A DNA stretch of 64,000 nucleotides from RBG-16-34-14 sp963798865 (GCA_963798865.1 CAWCVZ010000004.1:620001-684000), one strand, 5' to 3'. Numbered from the stretch's first letter, positions 1-10,014 are shown. Numbers and translations are program-made. Notes: generated by a model from the sequence alone, not told the origin.

Positions 1-2
1 AT

Positions 3-995
3 GAAAATACTCTTAATGCTATTAAAAATGCAATCAACAAAACTTCGGGTGTAAAACTTCTCAATCTTGAACCTGATGCAGATTACAATCGTGTTGTTGT
101 TACAATAGCAGGAGATGAAAAAGGAATTATTGAAGGTGCAATAAATGCCAGTAAAGCAGCGGCAGAAAATATTGATATGAGAACTCACAAAGGTGAGCAT
201 CCAAGACTTGGAGCTATTGATGTTGTTCCCTTTGTGCCCGTTAAAAATGTTTCGATGGAAGATTGTGTAAAAATATCTGAAATATATGGAGAAAGGATTT
301 CCAGGGAACTTAATGTTCCTGTATTTCTATACGAAGAAGCTGCAAGAAAAGAGATAAGAAAAAATCTTTCCGATATTAGAAAAGGAGAATATGAAGGACT
401 TGAAGTGAAATTGAAAGATCCGGAATGGAAACCTGACTTCGGGGAGGCAAAATTTAATCCTAAACTTGGAGCAATTGTAACAGGTGCAAGATTTTTTCTT
501 ATTGCTTACAATGTAAATATTAAATCAATGGATGTAAATAATGCTAAAGAAATTGCAGAGATTCTAAGAGAATCCGGAAGGGCAAAAAGAGATTTGCACG
601 GTAACATTATTAAAATTGATGGAAAAACAATTAAAGAACCGGGAAGATTAAAAAATGTTAAGGGCATGGGTGTTTCATTAGAGAAATATAATATTACTCA
701 GGTCTCAATGAATCTTACTAATTACAATGTAACTCCTCTTCACTCCACTTTTGAAGAAGTTAAAAAAGAAGCAGCAAGACTTGGTGCAGAAGTTAACGGG
801 AGTGAAATTGTTGGACTTGTTCCTTTAGAAGCGCTGCTTCAGGCGGGAAGATTTTACTTGTCTGCCCACAGCCATGATTTCAAAGATGATAATATGGATG
901 AGAATCAGATTGTTGACCTGGCAATAGAAAAATTAGGACTGAGCTCATTAAATTCCTTTAATAAAAAAGAAAAAATTATAGATTATATGATATAG
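3..995 (+). CDS. ftcD: Glutamate formimidoyltransferase, 5' end outside the window
   Basis: The open frame enters from the left edge (first full codon at base 3), so the N-terminus is missing, probably by only some 10-25 residues given the usual length of this domain. It transfers the formimino group of N-formimino-L-glutamate to tetrahydrofolate in histidine breakdown, in the cytoplasm. The signature stretch THKGEHPRLGAIDVVPFVP begins near visible residue 60, followed by AYNVNI and KGMGVSLEKYNITQVSMNLT, all typical of the formiminotransferase N- and C-subdomains. An ATG at 177 lies inside the conserved domain and is not the true start. The cyclodeaminase partner, which is fused in animals, follows as a separate gene 78 bases downstream. 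The other hut genes, if present, would lie upstream of the window. Confidence 0.93.
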   Translation, partial: ENTLNAIKNAINKTSGVKLLNLEPDADYNRVVVTIAGDEKGIIEGAINASKAAAENIDMRTHKGEHPRLGAIDVVPFVPVKNVSMEDCVKISEIYGERISRELNVPVFLYEEAARKEIRKNLSDIRKGEYEGLEVKLKDPEWKPDFGEAKFNPKLGAIVTGARFFLIAYNVNIKSMDVNNAKEIAEILRESGRAKRDLHGNIIKIDGKTIKEPGRLKNVKGMGVSLEKYNITQVSMNLTNYNVTPLHSTFEEVKKEAARLGAEVNGSEIVGLVPLEALLQAGRFYLSAHSHDFKDDNMDENQIVDLAIEKLGLSSLNSFNKKEKIIDYMI

Positions 996-1073
996 GTATA
1001 GGGTTTACTTTATTTCCATATGCCATATACTTTATACCTTATACCACTATACCAGAGTTAGAAAGGAATAAAC

Positions 1074-1706
1074 ATGGATACTTTAAAAACATTAGAAACA
1101 TACCTCAACGAACTGTCTTCATCATCACCTACACCCGGAGGTGGAAATGTATCTGCACTTTGCGGAGTTTTAGCATGCAGTTTGGGGATCATGGTTTGTA
1201 ATCTGACAATCGGGAAAAAGAAATATGCAGATGTTGAAAATGAAATGAAGGATATATCGAAAAATCTTGAAACCGCAAAAAGTGATTTTTTAAAAATGGC
1301 GCAAGAAGATAACATAGCTTTTAATAAAGTGATGGAAGCATTCAAGCTGCCAAAAGAAACAGATGAAGAAAAGAAAAAGAGAAGTGAAAAAATTGATGAA
1401 GCAACTTTTGATGCTGCTGTTGTTCCATCGCGGGTAATAGAAAAATGCAGACTAACAATCCCTTTTATCAAAACAATTGCACTAAAAGGAAATCGAAATT
1501 CCATTTCCGATGCCGGTGTTGCGGTATCATTATTTCAAACAGCATCCGAAGGCGCTTTTCTTAACGTAATGATAAATTGTTCCTCTATCTCCAATAAGAC
1601 TTATGCAATGGAGCTTCTTAAAAAATCTGAGGTTGCTAATAATGAAGTAAAAACATATTCCGGATACATTCTTGCTGAAATAAAAAAATCTATGACAAAC
1701 TTTTAA
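1074..1706 (+). CDS. fchA: Formimidoyltetrahydrofolate cyclodeaminase (cyclodeaminase/cyclohydrolase family)
   Basis: This 210-residue protein belongs to the FTCD C-terminal family, which converts 5-formimino-THF to 5,10-methenyl-THF and ammonia, completing the step begun by the upstream formiminotransferase. The glycine-rich signature PTPGGGNVSAL lies at about residues 20-30. The rest is predicted mostly helical, as expected for this all-alpha fold, including the segment DEATFDAAVVPSRVIEKC. The ATG at 1074 is preceded by AAAGGA at suitable spacing. The length matches stand-alone bacterial homologs. The two adjacent genes correspond to the two halves of the fused eukaryotic FTCD enzyme, which supports both calls. 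The cyclohydrolase versus cyclodeaminase reaction is chosen from context. Confidence 0.9.
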   Translation: MDTLKTLETYLNELSSSSPTPGGGNVSALCGVLACSLGIMVCNLTIGKKKYADVENEMKDISKNLETAKSDFLKMAQEDNIAFNKVMEAFKLPKETDEEKKKRSEKIDEATFDAAVVPSRVIEKCRLTIPFIKTIALKGNRNSISDAGVAVSLFQTASEGAFLNVMINCSSISNKTYAMELLKKSEVANNEVKTYSGYILAEIKKSMTNF

Positions 1707-1876
1707 CCATTTATTTCTCCATTCATCATAAACAAATTTATTTTACGGTGTTGCTTACTTAGATTATCAATATAAAACCCTTATTAATATTTCTTAATGG
1801 AAAAAATAAATTATATAACAAATAATTTCTCACCGGTTTATTTTACAAATCAATTAAATAATAAAGAGTCACATTT

Positions 1877-4800
1877 ATGAAGAGCTCAATCAATCTTTTC
1901 ATTATATTTTTACTTATTCTTTCATCATCAATTTCCGCTCAAAAGAATTCAGAACCGGATTCATTAAAAAATATTCCTATGCCCGGTTTATCATTCAGAA
2001 GCATTGGACCTGCAATAACAGGCGGCAGAGTTACTGCCATTGCAGTTAATCCATTCAACCATAATGAATATTTTGTTGCTTCCGGGCATGGATCCCTTTG
2101 GAAAACTAAAAATAACGGAACAACTTTTACTCCCGCTTTTGATAACCAGGGTTCTTATTCTATTGGGGCAGTTGAAATTGATCCTTCAAATCCTAATATA
2201 GTTTGGGTTGGAACAGGAGAAAATAATAACCAGGGAAATGTAATTTATGGCGACGGGGTTTATAAAAGTGAAGATGGCGGTAAAAGCTGGAAAAACATGG
2301 GTCTCAAAAATTCTGAACATATTGGCGGAGTTGTTGTTGATTCTCACAACTCAGACATAGTTTATGTAGCGGCAATGGGCCCATTAAGAAATCCCGGTGG
2401 AGAAAGAGGAATTTATAAATCAACTGATGGAGGAAAATCCTGGAACAGAACTTTATTCATAAGTGAAAATACCGGCTGTTTCGAAGTTCATATAGATCCG
2501 CGTTATCCTAATATTCTTTATGCAACAGCTCACCAAAGAATGAGAAATTTATATACCGGAATCAGCGGCGGACCCGAAAGCGGAATTTATCGAAGTCTTG
2601 ACAGCGGCGAGACCTGGGAAAAGATGACCAAGGGATTACCTTCAGAAGATGTTGGAAGAATCGGTTTAGCAATTTCTCCGGTTAACCCCGATGTAGTTTA
2701 TGCAATCATTGAAGCAAAGGATAAGGACAAAGGGTTTTATAAAAGTAATGATCGCGGAGTAAGCTGGACAAAACAGAGCAGCTATATTTCATCTTATCCT
2801 TTTTACTTTCAAAAAATATTTTGCGATGTGAAAGATGAAGAACGAATTTATAGCATGGATGTATTTCTTAAAGTCAGCATTGATGGAGGGAAAAACTGGA
2901 AAAATCTTGGTGAAGATAAAAAACATGTAGATAATCATGTTTTATGGGTGGATCCTGATAACAATAAACATTTAATAGCCGGATGTGACGGTGGAGTTTA
3001 TGATACATACGATCAGGGAAACACGTGGGGTTTTAAATCTAATATTCCTATCGCAGAAGTTTATAAGGTTACAACAGACAATTCCCTCCCCTTTTATAAT
3101 GTATATATCGGAACTCAGGATAATAACAGCCTGGGCGGTCCCTCACGTACAATTAACTCCGGTGGAATTGCAAACCAGGATTGGTATTTTACAAATGCAG
3201 GTGATGGATTTGAAACTCAGGTTGACTGGAAAAATCCAAATATAATTTATGCTCAATCTCAAAATGGCGGTTTGGTAAGATATAATAAAAGTACCGGCGA
3301 AAATTTATTTATTAAACCTTATGATTTTGCTGACACTGCCTATCGTTTTGATTGGGATGCAGCACTATTAATTTCTCATCACGATAATAATAGATTATAC
3401 TTTGGTGGCAATAAGCTTCTTCTTACCGATGATCAGGGCAGTACTTGGAAAGAAATAAGCCCGGACCTTACACGAGGTGTTCCCAAGGAAATGCAAAAAC
3501 TGATGGGGCAAAGCTGGAGTATTGATCAGTTAGTTCGCAAAGGTTCGATGGCTCAGATTACAACTATTGCTGAATCCCCTCTTGATGAAAATATTTTATT
3601 TGTTGGATCAGGAGATGGGCTGATTCATTTCACAACAAACGGAGGAAATAGCTGGACGAAATCATCAATTCCCGGTTTACCCGGGTATGCAAGAATACAT
3701 CACATAATTGCTTCAAATTTTGATAAGCTTGTTGCTTATGCAGCATGCCAGAATTTTAGCGGTGGTGATTACAAACCATATCTTTTCAAAACCACCGACG
3801 GCGGAAAAACATGGTTTCTGATTAATAATAATCTTCCTGAGAAAGGAAGTACTTATACTTTTGCAGAAGATTATGTTGATAAAAATCTTCTCTTTGTTGG
3901 AACACAATTCGGATTGTTCTTCAGTAATGATGGAGGAAATGAATGGGTACCTTTAAAGAACGGATTACCAACTGAATGTGTTATGGATATGGAAATTCAA
4001 AAAGATGAAGATGATCTTGTTGTTTCAACTTTCGGAAGAGGTGTTTACATTCTTGATGATTATTCGCCATTAAGATTTCTTTCAAAAGAAAAATTAAAAC
4101 AGGATGCCTTTATCTTTCCAATTAAAGACGGGCTTATGTTTATTGAAGCAAATCCGTTTGGATTCAGGGGAGTTGGTTTTATGGGTTCGGGATTTTATTC
4201 AGCGCCAAATCCACAGGTTGGAGCCGTTATCACTTATTATATCAAAGATGAATATAAAACTTTAAAGGAATTAAGAAGAGATGCTGAAAAAGAAGAACTG
4301 AAAAAAGGTGAAGATATAAAGTTCCCTCCGTATGATACTTTGAAAAGAGAATCAGAGGAACCGGATGCTTACTTCCTGTTTACAGTTACTGATGAAGAAG
4401 GACATACTGTAAGAAAAATTAAGAATGATATTAAAAAAGGAATTAACAGAATTGTCTGGGATTTCAGGTATGATAAATTCACTCCTATTTCTTTAGAGCC
4501 TTTTGATAATTCGATTCCCTGGAATGAACCTGACAAAGGTTATCTGGTTATCCCGGGAAAATATTTTATCTCTCTTGAAAAATTTGAAGATGGCAAATTT
4601 AGCGAACTGGTTCCTCCGCAGGAATTTACGTGCAAACCTTTAAATAGTTCAACACATTCCGTTGAAGATAAAATTGTGCTTGATAAATTCAATAAGAAAG
4701 TTGCAGAGTTAACAAGGGCTATTTCCGGTGCAGATGCTTACAGAAAAGAACTTGTTGATAAACTTGGATATTTTAAAAAAGCTGTAATTGAGTCATCCGA

Positions 4801-5143
4801 AGTTTCTGAAGAAATTTATCCTGAAATAGTTTCACTTGAAAAAGAACTTCGCGATTTCAATATTAAGCTGAACGGCGATCCTTTGAGGACTCAATATGAA
4901 GGAGTTTCACCAACTTCTGTAAAAGACAGAGTGGATTTAATAACTTCAGCATTATGGAGTACAACTTCTGCACCTACAACAACATTCATAAAATCTTATG
5001 ATGCTGCTGCCGGTGTTTTTGATGAACTATTAAGGTCATTAAAAAAGATTGATAATGAAGTTAAAAATATTGAAAGTAAATTAGAAAAATCAGGCGCACC
5101 ATATACTCCAGGAAGATTTCCTGAATGGAGAAAGAGTGAGTAA
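1877..5143 (+). CDS. Secreted BNR/sortilin-like beta-propeller protein
   Basis: A 1088-residue protein with a clear signal peptide (hydrophobic core ending at about residue 22, SISAQ). At least ten BNR/Asp-box style repeats follow across roughly residues 130-770, including SEDGGKSWK, STDGGKSWN, SLDSGETWE, SNDRGVSWT, TTNGGNSWT and TTDGGKTWF. These resemble VPS10/sortilin and glycosyl-hydrolase-74-like propellers. A C-terminal region of about 300 residues, beginning near FYSAPNPQVGAVITYYIKDEY, is shared with the paralog at 6729-9998. No T9SS sorting domain and no lipobox are present, so the protein is probably periplasmic or released; its substrate is unknown. It overlaps the next gene by 8 bases, so the two are probably co-translated. 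The family is often annotated as glycosyl hydrolase, but no catalytic residues can be assigned from the sequence. Confidence 0.85.
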   Translation: MKSSINLFIIFLLILSSSISAQKNSEPDSLKNIPMPGLSFRSIGPAITGGRVTAIAVNPFNHNEYFVASGHGSLWKTKNNGTTFTPAFDNQGSYSIGAVEIDPSNPNIVWVGTGENNNQGNVIYGDGVYKSEDGGKSWKNMGLKNSEHIGGVVVDSHNSDIVYVAAMGPLRNPGGERGIYKSTDGGKSWNRTLFISENTGCFEVHIDPRYPNILYATAHQRMRNLYTGISGGPESGIYRSLDSGETWEKMTKGLPSEDVGRIGLAISPVNPDVVYAIIEAKDKDKGFYKSNDRGVSWTKQSSYISSYPFYFQKIFCDVKDEERIYSMDVFLKVSIDGGKNWKNLGEDKKHVDNHVLWVDPDNNKHLIAGCDGGVYDTYDQGNTWGFKSNIPIAEVYKVTTDNSLPFYNVYIGTQDNNSLGGPSRTINSGGIANQDWYFTNAGDGFETQVDWKNPNIIYAQSQNGGLVRYNKSTGENLFIKPYDFADTAYRFDWDAALLISHHDNNRLYFGGNKLLLTDDQGSTWKEISPDLTRGVPKEMQKLMGQSWSIDQLVRKGSMAQITTIAESPLDENILFVGSGDGLIHFTTNGGNSWTKSSIPGLPGYARIHHIIASNFDKLVAYAACQNFSGGDYKPYLFKTTDGGKTWFLINNNLPEKGSTYTFAEDYVDKNLLFVGTQFGLFFSNDGGNEWVPLKNGLPTECVMDMEIQKDEDDLVVSTFGRGVYILDDYSPLRFLSKEKLKQDAFIFPIKDGLMFIEANPFGFRGVGFMGSGFYSAPNPQVGAVITYYIKDEYKTLKELRRDAEKEELKKGEDIKFPPYDTLKRESEEPDAYFLFTVTDEEGHTVRKIKNDIKKGINRIVWDFRYDKFTPISLEPFDNSIPWNEPDKGYLVIPGKYFISLEKFEDGKFSELVPPQEFTCKPLNSSTHSVEDKIVLDKFNKKVAELTRAISGADAYRKELVDKLGYFKKAVIESSEVSEEIYPEIVSLEKELRDFNIKLNGDPLRTQYEGVSPTSVKDRVDLITSALWSTTSAPTTTFIKSYDAAAGVFDELLRSLKKIDNEVKNIESKLEKSGAPYTPGRFPEWRKSE

Positions 5144-6134
5144 TTACAAAATAGTAATTACGATTCAATTTTTTCTATTCGCTTTTTTCTGTTATTCACA
5201 AGAAAATAATTTTAGTAGTCTTCCCGGTTTTTCAAAAAGTAATTTTTTGAATGAGCAGGAAATTACTTTTAATTTTGATTCTGAAATCAGGATTCATATC
5301 AATGCCCCATCTCCAGAAAATTTTAAAAAGAATAAACCAATTGATGTTGTCCTGTTTGCTTTACCGAATGGCAATACAATAGAGCAGACAATTGGAAAGA
5401 TTCTTACCCCCGGTGATGATTGGCATTTCGACATACAGCATATTGGTGCTCAAACCCGTTACTTGAGGAATAAGATTAAAGATTATAATCTTATCATCAC
5501 TTATCTTGAAACCAGCCAGAAAAGTTGGCCTGCCTGGAAAAGTAAACATCCGGATTATACTCAAATAATTAAGTCCGTTGTTGATTCAGTTTTATCTTTT
5601 TTTAAAGATTATGATACGTTTCTGATATTAACGGGTCACAGCGGAGGCGGACGTTTTATTTTCTCTTATCTTGATGCTTATGATAATATCCCATCAATTG
5701 TAAAAAGAATTTGCTTCCTCGACAGCGATTATGGATATGAAAAATCTTATGGAGAGAAATTAACTAACTGGCTTAAAGAATCTGATGATCATTTTTTAAG
5801 TGTACTTGCGTATAATGATAGTATCGTCATCTATAACGGCAAACCTTTAGTTTCGCCGACAGGTGGAACCTGGTATAGAAGTAAAATGATGAAAGAAGAT
5901 TTATCAAATAATTTTGATTTCATAACGGAAGAGAATGAAAAGTTTATTACTTATACTTCTTCACAGGGAAGGATAAAAATTATTTTAAAGAAAAATCCTG
6001 ATGGAGAAATTTTGCATACTGTTCAGGTTGAAAAAAATGGTTTTGTACATACAATGCTGACAGGAACCCCCTTGGAAAGTAAAGGCTATGAATATTTTGG
6101 CAACAGAGTTTATGATGAATTTATTCAGCCTTGA
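5136..6134 (+). CDS. Secreted alpha/beta-hydrolase-like protein
   Basis: A 332-residue protein starting at GTG (5136), inside the end of the preceding propeller gene, with GGAG just upstream at 5127-5130. A signal peptide spans about residues 1-21 (FFCYSQ end). The motif LTGHSGGGRFIF near residue 167 is the nucleophile elbow G-H-S-G-G of serine alpha/beta hydrolases. The acid and histidine of the triad cannot be placed with confidence; a late His in FVHTMLTGTP is a candidate. The 8-base overlap with the propeller gene suggests they act together on an extracellular or periplasmic substrate (inference). Substrate and reaction are unknown. Confidence 0.8.
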   Translation: MSNYKIVITIQFFLFAFFCYSQENNFSSLPGFSKSNFLNEQEITFNFDSEIRIHINAPSPENFKKNKPIDVVLFALPNGNTIEQTIGKILTPGDDWHFDIQHIGAQTRYLRNKIKDYNLIITYLETSQKSWPAWKSKHPDYTQIIKSVVDSVLSFFKDYDTFLILTGHSGGGRFIFSYLDAYDNIPSIVKRICFLDSDYGYEKSYGEKLTNWLKESDDHFLSVLAYNDSIVIYNGKPLVSPTGGTWYRSKMMKEDLSNNFDFITEENEKFITYTSSQGRIKIILKKNPDGEILHTVQVEKNGFVHTMLTGTPLESKGYEYFGNRVYDEFIQP

Positions 6135-6190
6135 TGCATTTATGCAATAAATACAAAAATTTTCTAAATCGTTTGTTTAGCAAAAACAGA

Positions 6191-6233
6191 ACTCATCCTC
6201 ATCCTCATCCTTCTCTTAAAAAGAGAAGGACTT
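6191..6233. repeat. Left copy of an inverted hairpin element
   Basis: Starts with CTCATCCTCATCCTCATCC and contains a perfect 10-bp hairpin: TCCTTCTCTT at 6208-6217, loop AAA, AAGAGAAGGA at 6221-6230. When the element at 6298-6337 is reverse-complemented it reads CTCACCCTAATCCCTCTC and then its own hairpin, so the two are diverged inverted copies (roughly 80 percent alike by eye). The layout resembles the two ends of a small MITE- or REP-like unit. Confidence 0.6.
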
Positions 6234-6297
6234 ATTAATAGGCTGAACTTTTAATTAAATACTCTATCAAAAAAATAAAATATCATGATTTACTGAC

Positions 6298-6337
6298 AGC
6301 AAGTCCCTCTCTATTAAGAGAGGGATTAGGGTGAGTT
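6298..6337. repeat. Right copy of the inverted hairpin element
   Basis: Contains a perfect 9-bp stem, TCCCTCTCT at 6304-6312, loop ATTA, AGAGAGGGA at 6317-6325, followed by TTAGGGTGAG. It is the reverse complement, with differences, of the element at 6191-6233; about 64 bases lie between the two. Confidence 0.6.
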
Positions 6338-6464
6338 GATTTGCCAGTTATGATAAATATTGATTGCAGGTGTTCAATAATAAATTATGTTATTAGAAAT
6401 AATATCAGAAAATATTTTTCACGAAATTTTATGATAAGTGGATGAGTGATAATTCAAAATTATT

Positions 6465-6481
6465 GAACCCCTATGGGGTTC
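6465..6481. repeat. 17-bp palindrome GAACCCC-TAT-GGGGTTC
   Basis: A perfect 7-bp inverted repeat around a 3-base centre. It follows the same pattern (GAAC/T then CC, short centre, GG then A/GTTC) as the palindromes at 6546-6563 and 6598-6614, although the arm bases differ in a compensated way. Confidence 0.6.
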
Positions 6482-6545
6482 TTGTGCGTATGTGCTTTTC
6501 AGATTTATTTACAAATATTAAGTTCCTACCGAAACTTTTCTTTTG

Positions 6546-6563
6546 GAATTCCTTTAGGAATTC
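6546..6563. repeat. 18-bp palindrome GAATTCC-TTTA-GGAATTC
   Basis: A perfect 7-bp inverted repeat around TTTA, the second member of the small palindrome family in this spacer. Changes in one arm are matched in the other, which suggests that the hairpin or dyad is what is kept. Confidence 0.6.
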
Positions 6564-6597
6564 AATGTTGATAAACATAAATGCCAGACAGTATTCA

Positions 6598-6614
6598 GAA
6601 CACCGCAGGTGTTC
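6598..6614. repeat. 17-bp palindrome GAACACC-GCA-GGTGTTC
   Basis: A perfect 7-bp inverted repeat around GCA. The right half plus the following AATATTAAATTA is repeated with a single difference at 6366-6387 (GCAGGTGTTCAATAATAAAT and two more bases), a half-copy of the same unit. Confidence 0.6.
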
Positions 6615-6728
6615 AATATTAAATTAAATATTGATTAATCCACATTTTCATTGTGTAAAGAATTTATAAAGTTTAATTTCTATCTATAAAAATCATTTAT
6701 CAGGTTTCAATTTACCGGGAGGGTTTAA

Positions 6729-9700
6729 ATGAAAATTTTTAAGATGTCTTTCACTTTTTGTTTCTTTCTCATAATCACATCTGTAATAATTTTCGGACAG
6801 GAAAATGATAAAGACTCATTGCTATCCGATAAAACATTTAAAGGATTAAAGCTTCGAAGCATTGGTCCGGCGGAGTGGTCAGGGCGTATTGCGGATATTG
6901 CAATAAACCCCGATGATCCAAATGAATGGTATGTTGCAGTTGGTTCAGGAGGTGTATGGAAAACAAAAAATGCCGGGACAACATGGAAACCTCTCTTTGA
7001 TGATCAGAAATCATATTCAATCGGGTGCGTTACATTAGACCCTCAAAATCCTTTGGTTGTTTGGGTTGGAACCGGTGAAAATGTCGGCGGAAGGCATGTT
7101 GGTTATGGTGATGGAGTTTATTTTAGTCTTGATGGAGGTGAGAGCTGGAAAAATATGGGATTAAAAGAATCTCAGCACATTTCAAAAATAATTGTTCATC
7201 CGAAAAATTCTAATATTGTTTGGGTAGCGGCACAAGGGCCATTATGGAATAAAGGCGGCGACCGTGGAGTTTATAAAACAACTGATGGAGGAACAACCTG
7301 GAAAAAAGTTTTAGGAGATGATGAATGGGTTGGAGCGACTGATATAATTATTGATCCCCGGAATCCTGATATACTTTATGCAGCTACATGGCAGCGTAAC
7401 AGAAATGTTGCAATTTATCTTGGAGGTGGACCCGGCTCGGGAATTTACCGATCAACTGATGGGGGGAATACCTGGGAAAAATTAAAAAAAGGATTGCCCG
7501 ATTCTAATATGGGTAAAATAGGTCTGGCAATCTCTCCCCAAAACCCTGATGTAATTTATGCTGCAATAGAGTTGGATCGGAGAACCGGCGGCATTTACCG
7601 TTCAGAAAACCGTGGCGTTTCATGGGAAAAACGTTCTGAAACCGTTTCCGGTGCTACAGGTCCTCACTATTACCAGGAACTATATGCAAGTCCATTTAAA
7701 TTTGATCGGATTTATCTTTGCGACATCCGTATCCAGATTTCTGAAGATGGCGGGAAAACATTTAAACGTATGAAAGAAAATTTTAAGCATTCGGATAATC
7801 ATGTAATTGCTTTCCGCAAAGATGATCCGGATTATTTATTAGTTGGCTGCGATGGCGGACTTTATGAGAGCTTTGATCTTGCTGAGAACTGGCGTTTTAT
7901 TGCAAATCTCCCTGTTACACAATTTTATAAAGTTGCGCTCGATGATTCGGAACCTTTTTATATTATTTATGGGGGTACTCAGGATAACAGTACGCAGGGC
8001 GGTCCTTCTCAAACTATTAATACATGCGGAATCAGAAATTGTGATTGGTTTTTAATTTGTGGCGGGGATGGATACCAGCCTGCAACTGAACCCGGAAATC
8101 CAAACATAGTTTATGCACAATCGCAGGAAGGTTATATATTCCGTGTTGACCGGACTAATGGGGAAATAGTTTTAATCCGACCGCAGGAAGCAGAAGGAGA
8201 AGCCTATGAACGTTTCAACTGGGATTCCCCTATTCTTGTCAGCTCTCATTCTCCAACAAGATTATATTATGCATCTCAAAGGGTCTGGCGGTCTGATAAT
8301 AGAGGCGACAGCTGGAAACCGATCTCAGGTGATCTTACACGAAACCAGGAACGTTTTTCTCTGCCTATAATGGATAATAACTGGAGCTGGGATTCTCCCT
8401 GGGATGTTGATGCGATGTCAAATTATAATTCTATTACTTCACTTGCAGAATCGCCTCTGCTGGATGGATTGATTTATGCAGGCACAGATGACGGGTTAAT
8501 AAATGTAACTGAAAACGGCGGAAAGAACTGGAGAAGAATTGAAGTCGGTTCATTGCCCGGTGTTCCTAAAACTGCTTTTGTAAATGATATTAAAGCGGAC
8601 CTCTTTGATGTTAATACTGTTTATGCTGCTCTCGATAATCATAAGTTTGGTGATCTTAATCCTTACCTGTTAATGAGCAAAGACCGCGGTAAAAGCTGGG
8701 AATCAATTAAAGGAAATATTCCTGACAGAACTTTAATCTGGCGGATCTAGTTCAGGATTATGTTAATCCTAAATTATTATTTACTGCAACTGAGTTTGGA
8801 GTTTATTTTACATCTGGACGGGGGAACAAAATGGATAAAGTTTACAGGTGGAGTTCCAAATATTTCTTTCCGTGATCTTGCGGTTCAGAAGCGCGAGAAT
8901 GATCTGATTTGCGCATCATTCGGACGTGGGATTTTATATTCTCGATGATTACTCTCCTTTGCGGAACATTACCGTTGAGCAGCTTAGAAAAAGAAGCGAT
9001 ATTATTCCAGCCGAAAAAAGCGTGGTGGTATATTCAAAATGATCTTGTAGATGTGCAGGGTCGGATCAACTTTTACAGCACCTAATCCGCCTTTTGGCGC
9101 CGTATTTACTTATTATCTTAAAGATGAATATAAAACTCTTAAATCTATTCGGCAGGAGAATGAAAAGAAGTTGATTGAGAAAAAAGAAAAAATTTCTTTC
9201 CCCGGCTGGGATTCTCTTGAAACTGAAAGAAGAGAAGATGAACCAGAGATATGGTTAACTGTAAAAGATATTAATGGAAATGTTGTAAGACGCGTTGAAG
9301 GTAAAAACAGCAAAGGCTTTAATCGTGTTGCGTGGGATTTAAGATTGCCTGCTACAAATGCTATTTTAAATGAATCTGATACGAGCCGAAATTATACAGG
9401 GGCAATGGTAGCTCCGGGAGAATACACTGTTACTCTTTCCAAAGAAGTGGATGGTGCAGCAACTGATTTATCCGAACCGGTGAAATTTAAAGTCGAGAGA
9501 ATGTATAAAGGTGCTCTCGATGGTTCAACACCTGAAGTTACCGCTGCTTTCTGGAAAGAGACTGAAAGGCTTAATAAATCTGTAACTGCAGCAACTAAGG
9601 TTCTTAACTATACTATAAAAAAATTAGGACTGATGGAGGCGGCTCTGGAACGAACTCCCGCTGCACCGGGAAATTTAGATAAGCAGCTTCACGATCTTAA

Positions 9701-9998
9701 GCAGGAGCTTTTTGTAATAGATGAAAAGATGAATGGCAACCATTCTAAAAATGAAGTGGGAGAAAAAAATAATCCGACAATTGTATCGAGATTAAGTATG
9801 GCAACTTACGGAACATTTGGTTCTACTTATGGACCGACAGAAAATCTTAAACAGAGCCTGCAGATTGCCGGCTCCCAGTTTAATGAACTGAAAAAAGAGC
9901 TTGATAATATTTTAAATGTTAAGATGCCTGCATTTGAAAAAGCTTTGATTGATGCCGGTGCACCGTGGGTTGTTGGAGAGCAGATACCGGAGTATTGA
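6729..9998 (+). pseudogene. Second BNR/sortilin-like propeller protein, broken by about five frameshifts
   Basis: Paralog of the protein at 1877-5143, with signal peptide and BNR repeats (SLDGGESWK, TTDGGTTWK, STDGGNTWE, SENRGVSWE, TENGGKNWR). The first frame is intact to 8750. Homology then continues through shifts near 8750 (IWRI then VQDYVNPKLLF), 8814 (extra G before GACGGGGGAA), 8931 (extra base before TATATTCTCGATGAT), 8983 (extra A in AGAAAAAGAAGC) and 9055 (extra G in CAGGGTCGG). The last 315 residues (9051-9998) are intact and align with the C-terminal region of the paralog. Total length without shifts would be about 1088 residues, the same as the paralog. The shifts are confined to some 310 bases while the flanks are clean, which could mean a poorly sequenced patch or a recently inactivated gene. 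No T9SS tail is present. Confidence 0.8.
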
Positions 9999-10014
9999 GA
10001 AAGTTTTAAGATTA

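Larger units (their letters stand above)
6135..6728. other. 594-base gene-free spacer packed with short palindromic repeats
   Basis: No convincing gene lies between the hydrolase and the second propeller gene. A 61-codon frame at 6442-6627 is explained by repeats. The spacer holds a pair of inverted hairpin elements (6191-6233 and 6298-6337) and three short palindromes plus one half-copy of a second family (6366-6387, 6465-6481, 6546-6563, 6598-6614), each listed separately. The promoter of the downstream gene should lie near 6650-6720, but no clear consensus was found; GGGAGGG at 6718-6724 is the ribosome binding site. Confidence 0.7.

Noticed and set aside
6442..6627. 61-codon open frame in the repeat-rich spacer
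   Set aside because: It is made of palindromic repeats; composition and lack of ribosome binding site argue against a gene.
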